The notes beneath the pieces were generated by a model. It made no database searches and had not been told where the DNA came from. It saw only the letters and a program-made list of their open reading frames with translations. From Pseudoalteromonas luteoviolacea (lineage in GTDB: Bacteria > Pseudomonadota > Gammaproteobacteria > Enterobacterales > Alteromonadaceae): DNA of 64,000 nucleotides. Shown here one piece after another: positions 57,327-64,000 of the stretch (its first letter is position 1; each line of letters starts with the position of its first letter). Location of the stretch: the NCBI RefSeq assembly GCF_001696455.1, contig NZ_MAUJ01000001.1, positions 62,001 through 126,000 on the forward strand. Direction: 5' to 3'. The position numbers were made by a program, and so were the translations under genes.

Positions 57327-58253
57327 ATGTCACAAAAAATAGCTTTACTTTTCCCCGGCCAAGGCTCACAGAGCGTTGGCATGCTGTCAGAGTTATTAGA
57401 GTCTTCAGAGGTAGTACAGAAGACTTTTGCTGAAGCGTCAGAGGCGCTTGGATATGATCTACAGGCTTTGGTGTCGAATGGCCCTGAAGAAGAGTTAAAT
57501 CAAACACACAGAACACAACCTGCTTTGTTAACGGCAAGTGTAGCGATTTTCCGTCATTGGGCGACTAAAAATGTTGATGCTGAGCTAGTATTAGCGGGTC
57601 ACAGTTTGGGAGAGTATTCGGCGTTGGTATGTGCTGAAGTTATTTCTCTAGCAGAAGCTGTAAAACTAGTTGAAAAACGCGGCATTTATATGCAAGAAGC
57701 AGTGCCAGCTGGTACAGGCTCAATGGCTGCGATTATTGGCTTGGATGACGACACAATTGCAAAAGTGTGTAGTGATACAGCCCAAGGCGATGTTGTTTCA
57801 CCGGTAAACTATAACTCACCAGGTCAAGTTGTGATTGCAGGCCATAAAGCCGCTGTTGATCGTGCAAGTGAAGCTTGCAAAGAAGCTGGTGCGAAGCGTG
57901 CGTTACCTTTGGCTGTCAGTGTGCCTTCACACTGCGAGTTGATGAAACCTGCAGCTGAGCGTTTAGCCGCAGACTTAGCATCACTAGAATTCTCAGAGCC
58001 TAAATATCCCGTTATTAATAACGTCGATGTTGCAGTAGCTAAAAGCGCAACAGAAATTAAAGATGCACTAGTAAGGCAGCTGTTTAGCCCAGTACGCTGG
58101 ACTGAAACAGTGCAAAAACTTGCTGCGGATAATGTGACTACTGCTTATGAATTTGGCCCAGGCAAAGTTCTAACAGGGTTAGCGAAACGAATTGATAAAT
58201 CAGTTAAATGTGCTGCTGCTAATGATATAGCTTCAGTGGATAGTGCGGAATAA
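57327..58253 (+). CDS. fabD: Malonyl-CoA-ACP transacylase FabD
   Basis: Transfers malonyl from CoA to ACP for fatty-acid elongation. 308 residues: LFPGQGSQSVGML, catalytic Ser in GHSLGEYSALV, VPSHCELMKPAAE (His), VINNVDV, FGPGKVLTGLAKR. Followed 12 bp later by fabG. Confidence 0.97.
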   Translation: MSQKIALLFPGQGSQSVGMLSELLESSEVVQKTFAEASEALGYDLQALVSNGPEEELNQTHRTQPALLTASVAIFRHWATKNVDAELVLAGHSLGEYSALVCAEVISLAEAVKLVEKRGIYMQEAVPAGTGSMAAIIGLDDDTIAKVCSDTAQGDVVSPVNYNSPGQVVIAGHKAAVDRASEACKEAGAKRALPLAVSVPSHCELMKPAAERLAADLASLEFSEPKYPVINNVDVAVAKSATEIKDALVRQLFSPVRWTETVQKLAADNVTTAYEFGPGKVLTGLAKRIDKSVKCAAANDIASVDSAE

Positions 58254-58265
58254 TAGAGAAGAAAA

Positions 58266-59012
58266 ATGTCAAATATATTTGATTTACAAGGTAAAATTGT
58301 TCTAGTTACCGGTGCTAGTAGAGGTATTGGTAAGTCAGTTGCTCAAACACTTGTCGCGCAAGGTGCGACAGTACTAGGCACAGCCACAAGTGATTCTGGT
58401 GCAGAAAGAATCAGTGAGTACCTAGGTGAAAACGGTAAAGGTTACAAACTAAATGTGACGGACGTTGAGTCGATTGAAGCTGTATTGAAGCAGATCAAAG
58501 CTGATTTTGGTGATATTGATGTACTAGTAAACAACGCTGGCATTACACGTGATAACCTACTTATGCGAATGAAAGACGATGAGTGGACGGATATTATTGA
58601 CACTAATTTAAGTGCAATCTATCGTTTATCAAAAGCGGTACTTCGCCCGATGATGAAGAAGAAATCTGGTCGTATTATCAATATAGGCTCTGTAGTGGGT
58701 ACTATGGGTAATGCGGGTCAGGCAAACTATGCAGCAGCGAAAGCAGGTGTTATTGGTTTTTCTAAGTCTTTGGCGCGTGAAGTTGCGTCTCGTGGCATTA
58801 CAGTTAACGTTATCGCACCAGGTTTTATCAAAACGGACATGACAGACGAGCTAACTGATGAACAAAAAGCGGCAACGCTTGCAAATGTTCCAGCGGGTCG
58901 TTTAGGTCAACCGGAAGAGATTGCAGCGGCAGTGGCATACTTAGCTTCAGATGCAGCAGCTTACATCTCTGGTGAAACGTTGCATGTAAATGGTGCGATG
59001 TACATGGTTTAA
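58266..59012 (+). CDS. fabG: 3-oxoacyl-ACP reductase FabG
   Basis: NADPH-dependent short-chain dehydrogenase of the elongation cycle. 248 residues: nucleotide motif TGASRGIGK, NNAGIT, catalytic Ser in INIGSVVGTMG, YAAAKAG (Tyr and Lys), NVIAPGFIKTDM and the C-terminal AAAYISGETLHVNGAMYMV. Confidence 0.97.
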   Translation: MSNIFDLQGKIVLVTGASRGIGKSVAQTLVAQGATVLGTATSDSGAERISEYLGENGKGYKLNVTDVESIEAVLKQIKADFGDIDVLVNNAGITRDNLLMRMKDDEWTDIIDTNLSAIYRLSKAVLRPMMKKKSGRIINIGSVVGTMGNAGQANYAAAKAGVIGFSKSLAREVASRGITVNVIAPGFIKTDMTDELTDEQKAATLANVPAGRLGQPEEIAAAVAYLASDAAAYISGETLHVNGAMYMV

Positions 59013-59058
59013 AGATTACAATTTAATTTAATTTTTTGTGATCTTGCCGCAAACAAGC

Positions 59059-59087
59059 TTGATATTGGCCTTAAAATAGGCGATAAA
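59059..59087 (+). promoter_or_regulatory. Candidate acpP promoter
   Basis: TTGATA (59059-59064) and GATAAA (59082-59087) at exactly 17 bp. A strong separate promoter is expected for acpP. TTGACC at 59112 is an alternative -35. Confidence 0.35.
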
Positions 59088-59221
59088 GTTAAAAAATATT
59101 TCGTAACAGGTTTGACCAGATAAAAAAGTCATAGTCAATCCTTGAATCAATACATGATGCGCCGTAAACTACGCCGCAATCTGAAAATTAACGCAAAAGC
59201 GTTTTAATAAAGGAAAGAAGA

Positions 59222-59458
59222 ATGAGCGACATCCAAGAACGCGTAAAAAAAATCATCGTTGAACAACTAGGTGTTAAAGAAGAAGAAGTTAAGTCAGAAG
59301 CGTCTTTCGTAGACGACCTAGGCGCTGATTCTCTTGATACTGTTGAGCTAGTAATGGCTCTAGAAGAAGAGTTCGACACTGAGATCCCTGATGAAGAAGC
59401 TGAGAAAATCACTACTGTTCAGGCAGCGATCGACTACGTTACTGCTCACGCTGAGTAA
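59222..59458 (+). CDS. acpP: Acyl carrier protein
   Basis: A 78-residue carrier of growing acyl chains. Phosphopantetheine-attachment Ser in [18 protein letters not shown]; very acidic, and codon choice strongly biased, as expected for an abundant protein. AAAGGAAAG ribosome site upstream; a small hairpin AACGC/GCGTT precedes it. Followed by a partial terminator. Confidence 0.98.
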   Translation: MSDIQERVKKIIVEQLGVKEEEVKSEASFVDDLGADSLDTVELVMALEEEFDTEIPDEEAEKITTVQAAIDYVTAHAE

Positions 59459-59472
59459 TTAACGGACCTGAA

Positions 59473-59495
59473 GGGCAGCACTCGCTGCCCTCATT
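59473..59495 (+). terminator. Weak terminator or attenuator between acpP and fabF
   Basis: Perfect GGGCAGC/GCTGCCC stem with ACTC loop, followed by a T/C-rich stretch rather than a pure T-run. It would let some transcription pass to fabF, keeping ACP in excess. Confidence 0.6.
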
Positions 59496-59539
59496 CATTC
59501 TACCCCCGCAAAATTTCAAATCCCTTTTTGGAGGAAACC

Positions 59540-60778
59540 GTGGCTAAACGTCGAGTCGTAGTAACTGGCTTAGGTATGTTGACGCCGCTAGGTAATGATG
59601 TGCAGTCAACCTGGCAAGGCCTGTTAGAAGGTCGCAGTGGCATTTCAAATATCACGCATTTTGATACATCGAGTTTTGGAACTAAGTTTGCTGGCTTAGT
59701 TAACGACTTTGATGCGACAGAATACATGTCCAAAAAAGACACAAAAAAAATGGACTTGTTTATTCAGTATGGTATCGCAGCTGGTGTCCAAGCATTAAAG
59801 GATTCAGGTTTAGAGATAACTGAACAAAACGCTGGCCGTGTCGGTGTGGCAGTTGGTTCAGGTATTGGTGGTCTAACACTTATCGAAGAAAACCACCACA
59901 AATTAATTGCAAGCGGTCCTCGCAAGCTTTCACCTTTTTATGTGCCTTCGACAATCATTAATATGATTTCAGGTCATCTATCCATTATGCATGGACTGAG
60001 AGGCCCGAATATCTCTATCGTGACGGCTTGTACAACGGGCTTGCATAACATTGGTCATGCGGCACGTATGATTGCTTATGGCGATGCTGATGCAATGGTC
60101 GCAGGTGGTGCAGAAAAAGCATCAACCCCAATTGGAATGGGTGGATTTAGTGCAGCTCGTGCGCTTTCTACACGTAATGACGACCCACAAGCAGCTTCTC
60201 GTCCTTGGGACAAAGATCGCGATGGTTTTGTGCTAGCAGACGGTGCCGGTGTCATTGTACTGGAAGAGTATGAACATGCGAAAGCACGTGGTGCGAAGAT
60301 TTATGCAGAACTTGTAGGCTTCGGTATGAGTGGTGATGCGTACCATATGACATCTCCACCAGAAGATGGCTCTGGTGCTGCACTTGCGATGGAAAATGCA
60401 TTAAACGATGCAGGTGTCAATGCTGAGCAAATTGGTTATATCAACGCTCATGGTACATCAACACCTGCAGGCGATATTGCTGAGACTTCAGCAGTAAAAT
60501 CAATTTTTGGTGATGCAGCAAATAATGTGATGGTTAGCTCATCCAAATCAATGATGGGTCATCTATTAGGTGCAGCAGGTTCAGTTGAGTCGATTATCAG
60601 TATCCTGTCTTTGGTAGATCAGAAGGTTTCTCCGACGATTAACCTAGATAACCCTGATGAAGGCTGTGATTTAGACTATGTTCCGCATACAGCAAGAGAT
60701 GCAAAGCTAGATTATGCTCTGTGTAACTCGTTTGGTTTTGGTGGAACAAATGGCTCACTGTTATTTAAAAAGATTTAA
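59540..60778 (+). CDS. fabF: 3-oxoacyl-ACP synthase II FabF
   Basis: Condensing enzyme for chain elongation. Start is GTG 59540, with GGAGGA at 59530; a TTG at 59528 is in frame but overlaps that site. 412 residues: [15 protein letters not shown], catalytic Cys in [12 protein letters not shown], His in [11 protein letters not shown] and MGHLLGAAG, ending [15 protein letters not shown]. Confidence 0.96.
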   Translation: MAKRRVVVTGLGMLTPLGNDVQSTWQGLLEGRSGISNITHFDTSSFGTKFAGLVNDFDATEYMSKKDTKKMDLFIQYGIAAGVQALKDSGLEITEQNAGRVGVAVGSGIGGLTLIEENHHKLIASGPRKLSPFYVPSTIINMISGHLSIMHGLRGPNISIVTACTTGLHNIGHAARMIAYGDADAMVAGGAEKASTPIGMGGFSAARALSTRNDDPQAASRPWDKDRDGFVLADGAGVIVLEEYEHAKARGAKIYAELVGFGMSGDAYHMTSPPEDGSGAALAMENALNDAGVNAEQIGYINAHGTSTPAGDIAETSAVKSIFGDAANNVMVSSSKSMMGHLLGAAGSVESIISILSLVDQKVSPTINLDNPDEGCDLDYVPHTARDAKLDYALCNSFGFGGTNGSLLFKKI

Positions 60779-60800
60779 TTAAATAACTTGAATAGAATAA

Positions 60801-60828
60801 GCCTGGCATTGCCGGGCTTTTTTATTTT
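60801..60828 (+). terminator. Rho-independent terminator after fabF
   Basis: GCCTGGC/GCCGGGC stem (one G-U) with ATT loop and six T residues. It lies just 11 bp before the pabC start, so pabC must rely on read-through or on a promoter inside fabF. Confidence 0.85.
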
Positions 60829-60838
60829 TGGGGGACGC

Positions 60839-61603
60839 ATGGATATAAGTCATAGAGACCGTGGTTTAAATTATGGAGATGGTTTCTTTACAACTGTAAA
60901 AGTTGACTCAGGTGAACTGTCGCTATGGGACTATCACGTTGCACGGCTCCAAGAGTGCGAGCAAAGGTTGGGTTTTCCACCTTTGGACTACAGGAATTTG
61001 ACTAATCAATGTATCGAAATTGCTAAGCAACGTGAGTCAGGTTTCTTAAAGGTATTGATTACTAGAGGCTGCGGTGGAAGAGGGTACGGAGTACCTGAAG
61101 AGCCATGCCCAGAAATCGTTATTACACAAGGGGGCATTCCTACTCACTACCAAGATTGGCAAATCAAAGGTGTATCACTTGATTACAGCGAGATCCAACT
61201 TGGACACCAACCCTTGTTCGCCGGACTTAAAACGCTAAATCGCCTAGAGCAAGTAATGATTAAGCAAGCTGCGCGAAAAAACTCATCTGACGATGTACTG
61301 GTTGAAGATATTTCGGGTCATGTGATTGAAAGTTCGGCAAGTAATATTTTGGTTGTTAAAAATGGCATTATGCGTACACCAAAGTTGGATATGTGCGGTA
61401 TTTCTGGTGTGTATTTACGTCACCTTTGTAATCACAATGAGATATTAGAAGGCAGGCTCAAACGGGCAGATCTTGCTCAGGCAGATGTAATCTTTATATG
61501 TAATAGCTTGATGGGGCTGGTGCCTGTAAAGGCGCTAGACAAACAAGTATTTGATGTGCAAACTGCTTTGCAATTAAAAGAAGAGATAGATCCGTCAAAA
61601 TGA
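60839..61603 (+). CDS. pabC: Aminodeoxychorismate lyase PabC
   Basis: PLP enzyme of folate synthesis, making 4-aminobenzoate from aminodeoxychorismate. 254 residues from ATG 60839, behind a GGGGGA site. PLP-binding Lys in AGLKTLNRLEQV; SHRDRGLNYGDGFFTT, ITRGCGGRGYG, VIESSASNILVV. An upstream TTG at 60788 is in frame but would run through the terminator hairpin, so it is unlikely. Overlaps mltG by 4 nt, as in E. coli. Confidence 0.92.
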   Translation: MDISHRDRGLNYGDGFFTTVKVDSGELSLWDYHVARLQECEQRLGFPPLDYRNLTNQCIEIAKQRESGFLKVLITRGCGGRGYGVPEEPCPEIVITQGGIPTHYQDWQIKGVSLDYSEIQLGHQPLFAGLKTLNRLEQVMIKQAARKNSSDDVLVEDISGHVIESSASNILVVKNGIMRTPKLDMCGISGVYLRHLCNHNEILEGRLKRADLAQADVIFICNSLMGLVPVKALDKQVFDVQTALQLKEEIDPSK

Positions 61604-62580
61604 TCCGCTATTTGTTGGTTGCCATTGTATTGGTAACATCCATTACGATTTACTCAGGCTATATATTGTTTGATAAAGTGCACAGTGAACCACTATCCCT
61701 CGATAAACAATATGTGCAAATAGAAACTGGACAAACATTTAATCGGCTGTGTGCTAAGTGGCAAGCGGAGCAGGCGCTCAGCAGTTGTTGGCCATATAAA
61801 ATATATAGCAAATTTTACCCCAATAGGTTTACGCTCAAAGCGGGAGTATATGATCTCTCGTCGCAAACGGTGATGTCTGCGATCATCAGAATAAATAGGG
61901 GGATTAAAGCTGATTTCACATTTACCATTATTGAGGGGGAAAGTTACAGCGCCATAATAGAAAAGCTGCAAGGGAGTGATTTTCTCATTTTCGATATACC
62001 AAATATGGATGTTAACTCTCACTTTCAATTTGGTAATGCCCACCCTGAGGGGTGGTTATTTCCCGAAACGTACCACTATGAAGGTGGGACTAACGCATCC
62101 GCATTGATCTCTAGAGCGCATAGTAAAATGAAGCGGCTATTAGATGACGTTTGGACGAAAAGAGCGCCTGAGATCCCGCTTAAAAACAAATATGAGGCGT
62201 TAATTCTGGCGTCAATAATCGAAAAAGAATCGGGCAAGGCAGCAGAGCGAGCCACGATTTCTTCTGTATTTCACAATCGTTTAAATAAAGGAATGCGGCT
62301 ACAAACGGATCCAACCGTCATTTATGGCTTGGGAGAGCGGTATCAGGGAGATATTAAGCGGGTTCATTTAAAAGAACATACGCCTTATAACACGTATCGC
62401 ATAGATGGACTGCCGCCAACACCTATTGCGATGCCTTCAAAAGACGCCTTACTGGCTGCTGTAAAGCCAAAGGTGACGGACTATTTTTACTTTGTCTCTA
62501 AGGGAAATGGTGAACACCACTTTTCTAAATCTTTGCAAGAGCACAATAGAGCTGTACGAAAATATATATTAAATAAGTGA
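61600..62580 (+). CDS. mltG: Endolytic murein transglycosylase MltG
   Basis: Inner-membrane enzyme that cuts nascent glycan and sets chain length. 326 residues: N-terminal transmembrane helix (about 4-24), LysM-like region (VQIETGQTFNRLCAKW), then the YceG domain with catalytic Glu in LASIIEKESG and LQTDPTVIYGLG, NTYRIDGLPPTPI. Confidence 0.95.
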   Translation: MIRYLLVAIVLVTSITIYSGYILFDKVHSEPLSLDKQYVQIETGQTFNRLCAKWQAEQALSSCWPYKIYSKFYPNRFTLKAGVYDLSSQTVMSAIIRINRGIKADFTFTIIEGESYSAIIEKLQGSDFLIFDIPNMDVNSHFQFGNAHPEGWLFPETYHYEGGTNASALISRAHSKMKRLLDDVWTKRAPEIPLKNKYEALILASIIEKESGKAAERATISSVFHNRLNKGMRLQTDPTVIYGLGERYQGDIKRVHLKEHTPYNTYRIDGLPPTPIAMPSKDALLAAVKPKVTDYFYFVSKGNGEHHFSKSLQEHNRAVRKYILNK

Positions 62581-62581
62581 T

Positions 62582-62606
62582 AAAAGCCGCCAACAGGCGG
62601 CTTTTT
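62582..62606. terminator. Bidirectional terminator between mltG and deacetylase
   Basis: AAAAGCCGCC, AACA loop, GGCGGCTTTTT: T-runs on both strands, between convergent stops at 62580 and 62610. Confidence 0.92.
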
Positions 62607-62609
62607 AAA

Positions 62610-64000
62610 TTACTTTTTCGTAAACTCGACGGTGAGCTTTTGATTGGCAGTAAGGTTTTTGAAGGTGTATTCATTAATCGCACCTAAGCTTACGCCATTC
62701 ACTGTTACACTTTCTATTTTGGCATTTGCCGCAGCTTTAAAGTAGAAAGTTTGTTCTTTATTCGCGTCAAGTAACACATCTCCAAACGTATCACCAGCAG
62801 GGGTGACAGAGCCCAAATGTGAAACTTTATTTGCTTGTTCTTTGGTAATTAATTTCCATGGGTCGTAATCAACAGCAAGCGTCCCCGGCGCTGAGTCAGC
62901 ATACCACTTGGCCTCGTAATATTTACCGTCATAATAGACCTGTGCGCCTTTTTGATAAATATTACCTTGTGTGTAAGTAGGGCTGGCGCCAATGCTCTGC
63001 ACAGTCACAACTTTACCATTATTCAGTGGTTTGGGATTTCTCATCCACTCAACAATGTCTTTGAATGGGACGATACGTACTACTGATTGCCCATTCACTT
63101 TTAAGCTTAGCGCATATTGGATAAACTCTTCGATAGCTTGCTGACGCTCGATGTAAGTGGTCGCTCGCCCGCCTTTGTCATACTCCGGCGCATAAATATT
63201 AGCGTGCGCTCCATATAAGAGTGGCGAGCGGTTACCCTCTAGCCTTAAGTGCAGATTGTGTTTCAAAATCGCAAGTACTTCATCTTTACTCATAGCACTG
63301 CCAACCCACATATTGGTGTCAAACGCCACCATTTTTCCGCCGAACGGTTTTTCAAAGACATTTGAAGGTAATTGCCATAGACCCGCAAAATTGCCTACAT
63401 CGGGCTTACCAACGCGCTGGGTGGGTGTGCCATTGTTCATAGTATAGGGCCATGGGTTATTGGTTCCGTTGTATTGATTACCCCAGCCTTCTTCAATGCT
63501 GGTGTCGTACACAAAATTACCTTTCACCAACGCTGCGAAAAGGGCGTTATTGTGATTGAGATAAGGAGTTCTAAAACCAATAATTTCGCTTTGAGGTATG
63601 CCTGGGCCTGCGGTGTCATTGGCACCGGTATCCAACTCATTCGGGTCAAAAGGCTTACTTAACCAAGTTTGTGTAATATTCAGTTCTTCAGTCCATTCTT
63701 GCTCAGAAAAGTTGTTTGTATCAGGGCCGCCATCTCTATGGCTCCATGTATGATTGCCAATTTCATGGCCGTCTAACCATGCTTTTCGCCAAGCATGCTT
63801 AACACCGACCGGATCGTTTGCGATCGACTCTATGTAAGATGGTGTGTTGAAAAAACTAAACCTGACCGGTGCACCATCAAATGTCGCAGGGTTATTGGCA
63901 GTGTTTGCATTTTTGAGTTGTCGGGTAAAGTTAATGATCCAGTCCATGCCCTCTTTTGAGCCGTTGTCATCAAAACCTATTGATATAAATAGCGGTACTT
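62610..64000 (-). CDS. CE4 chitin/chitooligosaccharide deacetylase with chitin-binding module, 5' end outside window
   Basis: Removes acetyl groups from chitin or its oligomers. CE4 motifs, in order: FDDNG (near the window edge, motif 1), HEIGNHTWSH (motif 2, metal His pair), GFRTPYLNHN (motif 3), and a late FKDIVEW region. Around residues 335-380 of the visible part is a ChtBD3/CBM5-12 module (YQKGAQVYYDGKYYEAKWYADSAPG), then a small beta tail. The frame is open to the right edge, so the signal peptide is missing. Similar to marine Vibrio/Shewanella chitin oligosaccharide deacetylases, suggesting chitin use. No other chitin gene in the window. Confidence 0.88.
   Translation of the reverse strand, partial: VPLFISIGFDDNGSKEGMDWIINFTRQLKNANTANNPATFDGAPVRFSFFNTPSYIESIANDPVGVKHAWRKAWLDGHEIGNHTWSHRDGGPDTNNFSEQEWTEELNITQTWLSKPFDPNELDTGANDTAGPGIPQSEIIGFRTPYLNHNNALFAALVKGNFVYDTSIEEGWGNQYNGTNNPWPYTMNNGTPTQRVGKPDVGNFAGLWQLPSNVFEKPFGGKMVAFDTNMWVGSAMSKDEVLAILKHNLHLRLEGNRSPLLYGAHANIYAPEYDKGGRATTYIERQQAIEEFIQYALSLKVNGQSVVRIVPFKDIVEWMRNPKPLNNGKVVTVQSIGASPTYTQGNIYQKGAQVYYDGKYYEAKWYADSAPGTLAVDYDPWKLITKEQANKVSHLGSVTPAGDTFGDVLLDANKEQTFYFKAAANAKIESVTVNGVSLGAINEYTFKNLTANQKLTVEFTKK

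Overview
The window looks like chromosomal DNA of a marine gammaproteobacterium of the Alteromonadales, most like Pseudoalteromonas. This rests on gene order (ruvCAB next to tolQRAB-pal-cpoB; yejM-yejL-yejK; rne/rluC/maf/yceD-rpmF-plsX-fab), on protein sequences read by eye, and on moderate GC with AT-rich spacers. No database search was run, so the genus is an inference.

Layout. 1-2.9 kb: a truncated M48 protease, a YgjP-like metallopeptidase, a GFA-family zinc protein, a small double-glycine peptide gene whose core carries a 10-residue repeat, and a DUF72 protein. 3-7.1 kb: aspS, then ruvC-ruvA-ruvB. 7.1-7.9 kb: a long gene-free gap holding a probable structured small RNA on the minus strand. 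7.9-12.7 kb: the Tol-Pal operon (tolQ, tolR, tolA, tolB, pal, cpoB). 12.8-14.3 kb: tRNA-Lys, nadA, tRNA-Ser. 14.3-21.3 kb: an accessory-looking stretch starting at the tRNA-Ser 3' end, with a frameshifted gene remnant, a membrane Ser/Thr kinase with TPRs, an unknown gene, a MetE-like methyltransferase and two diguanylate cyclases. 21.4-30.1 kb: recC-recB-recD with overlapping ends.

30.4-40.1 kb: mixed metabolic and regulatory genes: an Mpo1-like membrane protein, an FHA-winged-helix regulator, a CBS protein, an M14 carboxypeptidase, unknown membrane and periplasmic proteins, and a tightly packed aceK-lysR-M32 carboxypeptidase unit. The M32 gene has lost its normal C-terminus to a frameshift near its end. 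40.3-49.2 kb is envelope-oriented: DUF4124, yejM, yejL, divergent yejK, a lipoprotein trio (COG3014-type, LpoB-like, LPP20-like), a second LPP20-like lipoprotein and an MltC-like lytic transglycosylase. 49.5-54.7 kb: rne with a 39-bp tandem repeat in its tail, divergent rluC and an HAD phosphatase. 54.7-62.6 kb: maf, yceD-rpmF-plsX, fabD-fabG-acpP-fabF, pabC-mltG. The window ends inside a CE4 chitin-type deacetylase with a chitin-binding module.

Functional themes are Holliday-junction and double-strand-break repair (ruvABC, recBCD), envelope integrity and peptidoglycan synthesis (Tol-Pal, LpoB-like, MltC-like, MltG, YejM) and fatty-acid synthesis. fabH is missing from the fab cluster and ybgC from the tol locus. 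The most novel-looking items are the orphan repeat-core peptide gene (1754-1954), the unannotated structured RNA (about 7208-7386), the tRNA-Ser-linked gene remnant and the frameshifted M32 carboxypeptidase.
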